Assembly (NCBI GenBank): GCA_014607495.2
Contig: CP053159.1
Location: forward strand, 1,309,501-1,373,500
Source: Carposina sasakii
Taxonomy: Eukaryota; Arthropoda; Insecta; Lepidoptera; Carposinidae
DNA length: 64,000 nucleotides
Direction of reading: 5' to 3'
The position numbers and the translations under genes are program-made. Below the pieces are notes generated by a model that made no database searches, was not told the origin of the DNA, and was given only the letters and a program-made list of their open reading frames with translations. Below are positions 21,162-33,000 of this stretch, piece after piece (within the stretch, counting starts at the first letter, position 1; each line of letters starts with the position of its first letter).

Positions 21162-21984
21162 TTTAGCTGTACGATTTTACAACAGCCTATTAGCAACTAT
21201 TCGTTGCATGCATTTATTCAATATTTAACAAATTATTAAGGGTTAAATGAAATACTAAAATAAAATAAAAGTGTTATTCGGGGCCTAGAAACTCTTCTAC
21301 TTAGTTTGTGCTCTAGTTAGGGTTGCCAACATTTCATCAGCGTGTTATTGTAATTTTAGTATTTTATGGGAAAAAACAGAAAAAGAGACAAATATATTTG
21401 TTAAAATATAATCACTTCTTGCTGGTAACAGTTTTTTTAAATAAAAGTGTCATCCACATTCAATTTTTAAATTAATATAAATGAAAAGCTCATTTTTATT
21501 AATGAACAGGCCACTTCGAATTCATAACCGATTTGGTAAGTGGCGGGAATAGAGAGCCTCTTCATGAATCTGCCGGCCTGTAGTTTTGTCAGTAAAGTCA
21601 CTACAGTCTTTTACTTTAGCAAAGATTTCATTCAATATCGTTATTTCAGAGTAAAGTTCCATTTTGATACATAATTTTTCTTGCGACAGTCATTAAATGA
21701 AATCTCCTTTTTTAAATTTAATTTTTGGAAAAGCTGCCAAAATCAAACCATTTATTAAGAAAAACATTTATCAATAAATAACAAAAAATTCTTTTGAATT
21801 GCATAACTTTCTGCGGCAACATTTTTTGTGTAACCAAAAAAAATTTTTTTACGTTGTTCTAGAAAATTGACATAAATTATACACATCTATGACTGTGATG
21901 TTATTGCCTTCAAGTTTGTATGAAAGTTATGTAAAAAATGACTCGCTGCAAAAAGATTAGAACTTTACTGTTTCCATTACTTTC
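21162..21984. other. AGK 5' flank, nothing recognised
   Basis: AT-rich sequence upstream of AGK. No repeat family, ORF or convincing promoter motif was seen. Confidence 0.35.
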
Positions 21985-22800
21985 GTGTATGTGTAGGACA
22001 TTCCTCACCTAAGCTAAAGTTCCAATTCAAAAGATGTTGTCCACGCAAGGAAGCAATGAAAGCCACCTTACCAACATGTCTTTCAGCTCATGGTGGATAG
22101 AAACGGAGAAATGGCTGTAGATTTTTAAAATAATATTTTCAACATCAATGCTTAAAAAATTCATTGCATACTGTGTTATGAACTATGTGTGCATGACAAT
22201 TACCCATAACCAAATTAGTTCGTTCATGTGAATACCAAAATTCGCATTGTGCATGTGCATCAAACATACCGGTTCATCACAATTTTCGTAAAAGTCTAAT
22301 AACTTGCATTCTCAATATCAAAATATTGTACAACTAGAGGAAATAAGCCGAGTAAGTCATTCAGTAAAGTTTGTAATGCATAAGGTCCCAAAACCTCATT
22401 AACCAGTGCTTCCATTTTAGTGCGTCCTAATTTAATGAAAAGCGATTTTAGAATCGACATAAATGATTTTGTTTAATTTTACAGTACAGTCCATGCTGTT
22501 ATAAGAAAGATTGTGTTTACTATGGAGGTTAAAGCATGTAAATCTTGTTCACAAGTAAGAGAAGCAGAAGTAGATGAAGAGCCCGTCGAACCAAAAAATT
22601 GTCTAATGTAGAAGTTTTCTTGTAAAATTCAGTTTTGAGTTTGTGGTGCTTTGTTTCACCATGTTGTTTAATCTGCAATGAATTATGAGTAACTCCACTT
22701 ATCATGCAAATCAAATCTTGGCATTTCATTGAATAAAAATAAAACAACAGATGCAAGAATTTAACATAACCAAAAAGATCTAACCTGGCCAATGCCACTT
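21985..22800 (-). pseudogene. Decayed hAT-superfamily transposase
   Basis: Minus-strand blocks in the family's order: a zinc-finger-like stretch with H and C residues followed by KKTSTLDNFLVR (22530-22800), KMEALVNEVLGPYALQTLL (about 22370-22430), CHAHIVHNTVCNEFFKH (about 22150-22210), SIDVENIILKIYSHFS (about 22100-22150) and LVRWLSLLPCVDNIF (about 22025-22070). The C-H-x-H...N and RWLSLLP blocks are typical of the hAT transposases with an RNase-H-like core and DUF4371-like region. Stops and frameshifts separate the blocks, so it is dead. Terminal repeats were not found. Confidence 0.75.
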
Positions 22801-23302
22801 TTCCATGTTATATTACATGGTTTACATTTCGCATATAAATATTTTGGGGATCTATAATCCAGTCATACTTCTTTCCCACTCCGGTTTAAATTCTTTTTGT
22901 TATTTTTCGTTTTTTAATTCATAGAATTTGACGCACTTTCGTTGTCATAACTTTCCATACCTGATTTATTTAGGATTTCACTTTTTAAATGATAACAACA
23001 TCTATGGCCGATAAATAAATAAAGCCCAAAATACGACGTCAAAATTGGTCAATTTGCATTACAAGTTCCCTAGCGTTGGAACACGTTATCGCCTATCGGG
23101 TCCTTTTAAAGGCGGTTCTTATTTTTTTTAAATGAAGGGAGATTTGTCGGTGTTGAATATATAGTGTACTATATATTTTTCAACAGTATATAGTACGCAG
23201 ACCCGAAATATAGTACCAATATTATAGTACGGTTGGCAACCCTTAGATTTGGTGTGATTTGGTGTTATTAATTTTAGGTTAGAAAATAAATCAGCTGCAA
23301 GC
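22801..23302. other. Flank of the hAT relic; one AT palindrome
   Basis: At about 23157-23198 the words tatatagtgtactatatatt and agtatatagta make a small palindromic cluster. Otherwise nothing recognised. Confidence 0.35.
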
Positions 23303-23463
23303 CTAGCATGACCTGCGAATACACGATTTGATTAACTGATTAACCGGTTTATCGACAATTAGCTTGTCAAAATACGATAAATGTAGCGGCCATTTTGAAT
23401 TTTGTATGGAGACGAAACGATATCGTAAAAACGATATCCACGAAGAGGGGTCATGCTGGGGGG
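23303..23463. mobile_element. Family A MITE, copy 3
   Basis: Ends cctagcatgacctgcg and gggtcatgctgggg; the interior has ggccattttgaattttgtat and gagacgaaacgatatcg. About 160 bp. Confidence 0.8.
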
Positions 23464-23469
23464 CTGGTC

Positions 23470-23890
23470 TTTTTTTTAAATTTATCCTGAACAGGGATTT
23501 GGTATCTCCTCTTATGAATCCCGAAGAAGGTAGGCGGGAAAAACCTGGAAAGGAGCGGGTGTAATTTTCTTGTGAAAATTAAAAATTTATTTGTAAAATG
23601 GCTTTCATGTGTCCGTAAAGTGATGTTTTCTGATGGGCTTTTATTGAATTAGTGCATGTGCATGGTTTTATATGCAGGTAAGCCGAGTGAAACTTTAGTC
23701 GGAATACGTCTTTCATGGGCTCATGTTTGTTTCTGCATATTTTTGATTTTTACTAATTTTAAACTCGTTCTTGAGGATTTTCCCGACGTTTCCATTCCAT
23801 AAATTCAGAATTCATTTTACTATAGCATTGTTATGGCCAGTTCCCCTTGCCTTTCCTTCGGGGGGATTAGTGAAGATACCAAATCCCTAG
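23470..23890 (-). repeat. Family B repeat
   Basis: Minus-orientation copy from ggcgggaaaaacctgg to ccttgcctttccttcgggg, matching 25008-25430 reversed. It directly follows family A copy 3. Confidence 0.7.
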
Positions 23891-23896
23891 CGTCTT

Positions 23897-24440
23897 TTAA
23901 GTTCCCAAACACATTTCCGATGTCAAAAGTGTCAAAACTAATAAAAGTGGCCGCCATTTTGAACTATTTAGTTAAGGGCCGCATTGTCTTCAATTTCGAT
24001 ATCTGAAGTTCCTGGCAGTTCCCAAATACATTTTCGGTGTCAAAAATAATAAAAGTGGCCGCCATTTTGAACTTTTTAGTCAAGGGCCGGATTGCCTTCA
24101 ATTTTGGACAACTTTCCTAGCAGTTCCAAAACACATTTCCGATGTCAAAAATAATAAAATTGGCCGCCATTTTGAACTTTTTAGTCAAGGGCCGGATTGC
24201 CTTCAATTTCGACATCTGGGGTTCTTGGCAGTTCCAAAACATATTTCCGATATCAAAAATAATAAAAGTGGCCACCATTTTGAACTTTTTAGTTAAGGGC
24301 CGGGTTGCCTTCAATTTCGATATCTGAGGTTCTTGGCAGTTCCCAAACACATTTCCGATGTCAAAAATATTAAAAGTGGCCGCCATTTTGAACTTTTTAG
24401 TTAAGAACCGGATTGCTTCAGGGGAACAGATACCTATGTA
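23897..24440. repeat. Minisatellite, about five 105-111-bp units
   Basis: The start word cagttcc(c)aaa occurs at 24016, 24121, 24229 and 24337, with a first unit from about 23900. Each unit contains aaaataataaaagtggccgc and ttttgaactttttagt. An inverted fragment follows at 24616-24650 (caaaatggcggccac) with a degraded unit at 24540-24610, so the array may be the arm of a larger foldback element. Confidence 0.75.
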
Positions 24441-24844
24441 TTTGGGAACTGCAAGGAAAGTTAGATACCGATTCTGTATATTTCTTTTGAACAATAACTG
24501 ATAGAGTGATTTACTCATGGCATTTTGAAATAAATATAAAAAAAGTGAGCGCCATTTTGAGCTTTTCAGGTTTGAGCCGGATTGCCTTGAAACTAGATAT
24601 ATATTTGGGAAGCAATACAAAGTTCAAAATGGCGGCCACGTTTATTATAGGTACCATGAGTAAATCACAGTTATTGTTAGAAAAAACTTTTCATTGTGCT
24701 AAATAACAATATTATGTATTATAATTTATTTTCATTAACAGATATTTTTGTTTTCCCAATTAACAAAGTAATATGCCATAAGCTGGCATCCCTATGCACC
24801 GATAAAATAACAACTTCTGTGACGTCACGCTTGTATTCTACACA

Positions 24845-25005
24845 AGCACTAGATTCACATCACAAGTAATCAAAATACAACTTATCTACCAGTAAACATC
24901 ACTTTACATTACATACATGCAAGCCATTTACAAATAATTTTTGATTTTCACAAGAAAATTACACCCGCTCTCTTCCAGCTTTTCCCGCCGAATCTGTCAA
25001 AATGT
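24845..25005 (+). repeat. Family B repeat, 3' part
   Basis: Starts at caagcactagattcacatca and ends at gccgaatctgtcaaaatg. It abuts the next full copy head to tail. Confidence 0.7.
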
Positions 25006-25007
25006 TT

Positions 25008-25430
25008 TTTTTTTTAATTTATCCCGAAGGAAAGGCAAGGGGAACTAAGCCCATACAGCCTAATCATTGTAGAGTAAAATGTATTCTGAATTTATGATGA
25101 ATGACAATGATGATGAATGGAATCGTCGGGAAAATCCTCAAGAACAAGTGTAAAGTTAGTCAAAATGAAAAATTATTGCAGAAACAACTTACATGCGCCC
25201 ATGAAGAGATCGTAATCCGGCTAAAGTTTTACTCGGCTTACCTGCGTATAAAACCATGCACACGCACTAGATTCACACCACAAGTAATCAAAATATAACT
25301 TATCTACCAGAGAACATCACCTTACGGACACATGCATGCCATTTACAAATAATTTTAGATTTTCACAAGAAAATTACACCTGCACCCTTCCAGCTTTTCC
25401 CGCCGAATCCTGTCAAAATGTAGACCAGGG
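25008..25430 (+). repeat. Family B repeat, best full copy
   Basis: Runs from a T run plus aatttatcccgaaggaaagg to gccgaatcctgtcaaaatg, about 420 bp. It ends with the same ctgtcaaaatg word as the preceding partial copy, forming a tandem pair. Confidence 0.75.
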
Positions 25431-27095
25431 ATGTGGTATCTATGTAATAGATAGACAATATAATTTATCGTTATCGGGAGTGAGGAGTGCAAAGGAATTC
25501 CTATACAGCCAACGAAAAAAAGGAATTAAAAGTGTGCTTCTATTTTTTTTAATAGTTTATCCCTGAGTCCCGAAAAATGTGTTTCTAGCCTAATCTCAGA
25601 GCCTAATATAAGTGAGGCGACAGACGTCAGGTTTCCTGATACGGTTTCCTGATCAGGAATTCCGATTCGGAAACCTGAATGCTCTGCTTACATACAAAAT
25701 GTTCAACAAGGCACACACTGTTCTTATTTTTCAGAACGGAAAATAAACCTGATGTCTTAAATGGTATCTTCAAACGTTAAACGGTTCATGCGTTCTGATA
25801 ATGACTCATCTAACTTATTTTCTCGTCCGCCGCATGGAAATCATGAACCGCGGGAGCCTTATATCGAGTGGACGTGTCAATCCGTGGTCGTCGTAGGCAA
25901 CAAAATGTGTGTAATATAAAATTTAACAATAGCGGTGAAAAATATCTGTGCATATGGGGTATTAATAATGCGGACTACCATAAAAGAGATGTAAAGGCTT
26001 TGGAGCAGAAGGTGCAATAGCAATCAATTCGTCTTCGTCGTTCATGACGTGTGCTTGCACAAGCATCTCTAGACGTTTTTGGCTCCGTGATCTTTGTACT
26101 CGTCTTATAAAAATCAGATTGAAAAAACCGGATGTATCAGTAATTAGCATTCAACTCAGTGTGTAAAATTCCAGATCATATAAAACATACGGACGTCAGG
26201 CCCTGCCAAATAAGTCATAAATAAAAATAAAATGTGTACACGACAAGTCACAAATAAGTACTACTGAAACTGAAGAAATAACAATAGTAAGAAAAACGTT
26301 ATGTTGGACTTTAGTACGTCGCGGGAAAATGCTGGAAGGGTGCAGGTGTAATTTTCTTAAATCATAATTATAGCTTGGTAAAACTTGCAATGTGTCTTTA
26401 AGAAGTCACGATGTTTTCTGGTACATTCACCACACATATTAACTATATACTAGCTAAATATTTTGATTAACTTGTGGTGCTGAACAATCACTAGTGCTCG
26501 TATCATTTAAATACTCTAATACTGTATAATATTCTTTCATGCATTTTTTCTTCACAATGTTTTTATACGCAAGGTAAGCCCTTTGAGTGTAAAAGCTTTT
26601 GTAGAAAAGTATACCCCATGGATTACGATCTTTGCGAAGACGGGCACATGAGCAACAAGTCTGTTCTCCTGTATTTATTTTGTGCACATCAACATTTTAT
26701 TAAATTTATCTATTCTTATGAACTAATTTAACTAGCGGTTACTACATTGTATCGGACTTAAAAGAGGTATTTGAAGCAGAAGGTGCAATAGCCAATTCGA
26801 TGACGTTGCTCACAAGCATTCAGACGTCTCCGTGATCTTTGTACTTCATCATAAAAATCAGAATACCGGATGGTTTACTATTCATCAGATTATTCCGGAT
26901 CTGTTCCTGATGGGAGTCCACCCGGACGTTGCCTTGCCTTCGGGATAAACTAACAAACGTAAAAAAGAACAAAAAAAAAGAAAAACGTTTGAGGGACGAA
27001 TGACGAATATTGGAAAAATAGAAATATTACATACCTATGGAATTTAGCGAAATGTAAATGGGCATATTTTACAAATTTTTGTTGTGAAAGGCAAT
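25431..27095. repeat. Repeat-bearing intergenic DNA upstream of SWT1
   Basis: About 25980-26150 and 26760-26885 are direct diverged copies of one another (shared caatag, 'gtgatctttgtact', 'ataaaaatcaga', 'ccggatg' words). Parts of family B in minus orientation lie at 26310-26440 and 26925-26960. A short inverted pair (caggtttcctgat / ttcggaaacctga) lies at 25637-25678. No gene is recognised. Confidence 0.45.
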
Positions 27096-30000
27096 ATGGA
27101 TTCGGATAATAACCGACCAAAATCTCTTCCTGATGGCTGGGTTCTTTGTAAATCCAAATCCAGCCCTGGAAGAAAGTATTATTTTAATAAACGAACTGGG
27201 AAATCTTCGTGGACCCAACCTCAGGTGTGACTTAGTTATTTTTGTTGTTATTTAATGCTACAAAACGAGAAAAGTACATTTTTTAACGCATATGTATTGA
27301 GGACACATTTTAATTAATATGTACTTACTTTAACGCAAATTTCAATACTAGAACTTCATTACCTAGAACCTAGGTAGGTAGTTATTTTAACACTTCTCTT
27401 GTTTCCAAGGCTGATAAACAGCTAAAACCTGCTCCGTCAGCCAATAATAAGACTAAAAATAAAATAGATCGGATCTTCAATCAGAAGAATCGAAAAGAGG
27501 AACCCAATAAGACTGTTAAAAGGAAAAGTGATGGTTGCGAAAGTGGAAGTCTAAAAAAGAAACAAAAGCAAGGTTAGTACTTATCTCACTTACTTGAAGC
27601 CTTATCATTTTTACCTATACTTTACTTTTACCTATTGTATATTTAAGAGGAGAGAGAGAGAGAAGGTATTAGACCTTCTGAATCCAACTAGAACTTTTTG
27701 CTTGATTAAGGGTAAGTGTGAAGTAAGTCACAGAGCATGTTATTGCCTTACATAAACTTTGGAAGTTTCCCTGTATTTTCTTTAAGATTACCAGGGGGAC
27801 AATTCTTGAAATTTTTTGAGCCGTAACGAAACCACTAACGAACCGTGAACATAATGCGGTGCAAAGCAATATATACTTACCACTTGAGTAATATAGTATA
27901 TTTTAGCACGCATCGGTCGCATGTATGACAATAAAAACAACTGTTTCGTGCTGAAATGTGTCTAATTATTTTACCATGAAGTAATTATTGCTCTTCTGTT
28001 TCGGTTCTGTTTCGGCTTGTTCCAATTTTAGACTTTTCAAGAATTGGACCCCAGTATTGCAAGAGCTACATACATGTTAGTTCTTAACAATATTTTTTTC
28101 TTATTAAAATAATACATTAATTCATTTTCTAAAAGTTAATAAAGTTCTAAAATTTAAATTCATTTACATTCCACCTATTTTGTGTTTTTAGATGTTATAC
28201 CTGAAAAGCAAAATGCAAGCACAAGCAGACCAATCCATCCTAGTCCATGCAAAAGGCCAGCATCAGAACAAAGTAAGAGTAGTCCATCTAAAAGGACTCC
28301 AACTAAAGAATTTCATCCCAAAACAACTCCTTCAAAATCTGCTAAAGTTACTCCAACAAAGAATCTTGCCCAATCCAGACTCAACCAACTACGAACCAGG
28401 TTATCAGCGGAAGCACAACAGGAAACTCAAGCAAACACATCTATTGACCAATCACCTAAAAAGCTTAGCCCACCATCCCAAAATGATACACCTAAATCAA
28501 AGGCTGAGTTAAAAAGTCCAGTAGTCACCGAAACTAAATGCTCAACAGCCCAATCCCCAAGTAGCGACAGTTTACAGTCTATGCCATCACCCTCCCAGTT
28601 CTTTGCAGCGAATAAAATAATATCATCAATGAAAGCTCAACTACAGGAGGAGTATTGTGATAAACTGAAACCTAAGGACACATTTGCTGATATAGAAAAG
28701 GGGATTTATGATCAAACAGCCGAGTATCCATACTCTAAGCACCCGGCTACACCTCCACAGTTTACAGAGGCCAGCAAATTAGTGTCCGCTATCAATTCAA
28801 AGTTAACTAAAGGTGTCAAAGATGGTGATATTAAAGTTTATAAGTCAGCTAGCGATAGATTGGAAGCCCTATGTACGCGTCTAAGTAAAGACATGAATGA
28901 ATCTAGGGAAGTAACAGATATTGCAAATGAGGGTAGTTTTTTATGTAAAAGTACTGTAAATATTAGTTCTAATGAAGACATGGAGGTGGAAGAATTTAGA
29001 GAGGTCTGTATGAATTCTTTAATTAATATTCATCGAAATTTTAATTAATATTTTGCAGCAACAATGACTACAATATAATGAAAAATCATCATCATCATCA
29101 GCCTATTGCAGTCCACTGCTGGACGTAGGCCTCCCCCAGGGCACGCCACAAGACTGCCATGGGGGGTATTTGCCCATAGTCACCACGCACCGCAGTTTGT
29201 ATTTTGGACGATGTTGTCAGCACGGGAGGCACTGCTGCCCACCTCCCGGAAACCCTTAATCGCCTCGTACGATACCCACGGGCAGACATGGGGTGGTGCG
29301 AATTCTACTCTGCCGGCACCATGCGGCCAATAATGAAAAATAGTTTATCTTTAATCTTGAATTATATTTTAAGAAGGATTCAATATAATAATCAATCACT
29401 ATAACTACATATTATAAAGTCATCTGCTGTCTGTCCCTATGTATGCTTAGATCTTTGAAACTACGCAACAGATTTTGATGTGGTTTTTTTTAAATAGATA
29501 GAGTGATTTAAGAGGAAGGTTTATATGCATAACTAGGGATCCACCCCGGCTTCTCACGGGTGTAATGAATTTAATTCTAAAATAATTATTATGTTGTTTC
29601 AGACAAGTGATCCTGTACAAAATGTAAATAAAGATATACCTGAAAGTACACAAGTGGATGTCGGTAGTAATGAGCAAGTAGTATTGGTAGTGGACACAAA
29701 CATATTTATACATGAGCTAGATGCTATAAAAACTATTTTGAATTCACATATAAAAGGTAAATCTGTACATATTAAATGCTATGTGTTCATGGTGTGTAAT
29801 GTTATGGTTGATTCTACCATCACACTTAAACCTAAACTGACCTAAACTTAAAGTTTAAGCTTGTAATTAGTCCTAGAATAGAATAGAATAGAATCATACT
29901 ATATTTGTCTTTGAGTAGGGTTATAAAAGGTAGTAACATAAATCACATAGGTACAATTGCCTTGTCAACCATTAGCATTGCATGCAAATATAAAATACAC

Positions 30001-33000
30001 ATAATAGGTATATTTCGGAGCGGCAAGGGCGCAGTATTGGTGAAGGAGTGTCATCAGGTGCAATAGGTAGCACATCATCATGGTCCACTATGTAGTAAAA
30101 GTGATTCAGGTGTGACCAGTTTCACAATTAAGACGTGTGCACGGTGTACGGATGCCACAATCGGACTGAGCCCGTGGCGTTTTTTTTTTTTTTTAATGAT
30201 ATACTGATGATAGCCTGAAGGGCTTTGTCATCTTCACCGGGCTGAAGGCGCGCAACCGAATGGTTTAAACCTACGCGACCAGTGCACCCCAGATACGGCT
30301 GGGGCTTTGTCGCTTGGGGGACTAAACAAAGGTTTGTGTGACTATTTATAGGATGGATGGTAGCTACTGAACCTGAGCCAGGCTTTTATACCTGAGTATG
30401 ATTCATCCGATCCTCGCACGACCGTACACCGTCGCCTTATTCACAGAGTGACGACATCGTCTTAGTTCCGACCTGTTTACACTTGGGCTTCTAATAAGTG
30501 ACAGAGTATGATTTGAATTAAATTGGAGGCTTGCGCCGACATATACGAAACAGGATAATTCTAAAACTAAAACCAAGACACCCGCCCTACCTGTCCCTTT
30601 CTGTCTCAGCCATTTGTGTTAAGTATGGAGACAGACAGACTTGACTATTTTGTGTTTACATGTGACGGTCAGAATTGACCATATTTACTGTTCACACAGC
30701 TTAATTTGGCCTTATTCTGGTTGTCGTTAAATTTTCAGGCTACAATGAACAGCCGAATTTACTAGTACCTTGGAGAGTAATCAATGAATTGGATAGGTTG
30801 AAGGATAACAACAATGGGAACGGAGCCATTTGTAAACGGGCAAAAGCAGCAATGGACTATTTATATAAATCACTACCCGAAAACAATAGGATAAAAGGTA
30901 CTGTTCCATAATTTATTTTGCTATTTACATATTTAATTCTGTGGTTATAGCCCAGTGGTTAAGACGTGCACCTTCCAAGGGGAGGCGTAAGTTCGATCCC
31001 AGTCACGGGCCTGTACCAATGAATTTATTTCATCTACAGATTTTAATGTTGCAAAATTATCACTTAGCTCGTGCCTCGGAAAGCACGTAAAACCGTTGGC
31101 CCTGCGCCTGATCTCTCTCCGGTCGTGTCGGCTTTCCGTCCCATCGGACTATGAGAGTGAGATGAGAGAGTGCATCTGTGTTTGCGCACACACTTGTGCA
31201 CTATAATATCTCCTGCGTACCTGGTCAATCTCCGTAGAGATTCGTCGCCTTGACCGAAATACGGTCGGAGATCATCATCATTTAATTCTTAGTTTTTAAA
31301 ACTGTGCAACCTGAAAGTGTTGGTGAGATTTCTGGAGTTACTCTAGCTAGAGAGTGGAATCCACTTTCGAAACGTCCAGCTCAGCAGCATTTGCAGTTAA
31401 TATATAATCAGATTGTTAAATAAAAGGACGTAAAGAGGCGTACGAGGCGATTACGGGTTTCCGGGAGGCGGGCAGCAGCGCCTCCCGTGCTGACAACATA
31501 GTCCGAAAATCGCACTGCGGTCACCAGCCCGCCTGCCCAGCGTGGTGACTATGGGCAAAACCCCCCTGTGGCAGTAGTCTTGTGGCGTGCCTTGGGGGAG
31601 GCCTGCAATAGGCTGAAGACGAGACGATATAAAGAGGAGCGCGAGCGAAGCGAGAGTGAAGTTTTTCGCTAATGTTAATGTTTTACAATAATTGTCTTAT
31701 AATTGACCCGGCGGCTCAGTGGTGAGAGCGCTGGCACGCGGAATGCAGAGGCCGTGGGTTCGATTCCCACCCGGGTGAGGAATTTTTTCCATTTCTTTAT
31801 TAATAATTTTATAATAATTGTCTTATAAAATATATTTATCTTCTTTCTCAGTATAATGTAAGTGTTGACTTTTAGGCCAGTCCCTAAGAGACGCAAACTG
31901 CCATATATATCCATGTGAAATACCTGATGACGAGATTCTCAACTGTTGTCTACAACAAGCTGAAAGGAAGAAATCTGTGGTAAGAGAATTCACACTGACT
32001 TGTATGTTTGTGTTCGAAAAGCGGCGGTAGTCACAATTCTTTATTCATATTTGCTTACTAATAAATATGATTTTGTTTGATAGAAATGACATTGGTATTA
32101 TTATATAATTTGTTTGTGATAAAGTTTAAAAGGAATGTTTTAACTCTTAAGACTTAATTGCTTTTTGAAAATTATTTGAAACGTTTGTTTTCGATGTATG
32201 CGATGCTCATAATTAATCTTGATCCACCGTAACAAATAACCGACCAACAATCCACAGATCCTGCTGTCCAAAGACAAGAACCTATGCAACAAGGCGGCCA
32301 TAAACAACATAAAGTGCATCGAGCTGGGCACACTGAAGGCGAGGCTGGTGGCGGCGCGTGCGCCTGCCCGCGCTGACGTCGCCGCGCTGGCCCATGCCGT
32401 GGCCAATGCGCACCATCTGCTCGCTTATATACTGGAGGTGAGGGGTTCATCATCATTACTGCCAGCATCATCATCGTCGCCGCCGTCACCTTCATCTTAA
32501 TCATCATCGACATTATTATCGCAGCCATTATCCTCATCATCATCACCACCATCATCTTCAATGTCACCATGATCTTCATCATCATCATCTTGCCCTTATC
32601 ACAAAACGGGACGGGGCGCAATATGTTTTCTTACGAAAGTTATATTATCAAGGACCCGGCGTTTGTTTTACAAGCGGACTCCAACCCTCGGTAAGTATAG
32701 GTAGGTACATACTAGGTTTTTTAAAGCTAGAAATTACAATTTCGAATAAGCATTGATAGTAAACATGAACACACTCGTAGTTGTAAGATATGACTGATAT
32801 ATGACTTTTTTTCTGGTTTTAGTATAATACTAAAAGTTCAGTTTTGAGTTTGCGAAATCTGCTTTTTTAGTTTTTTATGGTGCAAATTCTGTGAGTAAGA
32901 ACTATTGATGAGAGTAGAACATAAAAATGTGCCTTATAAAAAACCTAATTTCGTTCTTTCGGATTATTTCTAACATTTAAATAAAATGAGGTTTAGTGGT

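Noticed and set aside
25101..25298. Conserved short ORF shared with 792-977 and 4680-4860
   Set aside because: It is the inside of the family B repeat, with frameshifts and stops in most copies.
25962..26687. Possible PIF/Harbinger or other transposase ORFs
   Set aside because: The two short ORFs lack any catalytic block I can name. The region is instead a diverged direct duplication.
31709..31785. tRNA gene (and the similar one at 36409-36485)
   Set aside because: A and B boxes are present, but the anticodon arm does not fold properly. The first has a 16-bp target duplication, so it is a SINE.
32172..32621. 149-residue minus-strand ORF rich in Met
   Set aside because: It is the reverse of an (ATC)n microsatellite joined to the antisense of a SWT1 exon.
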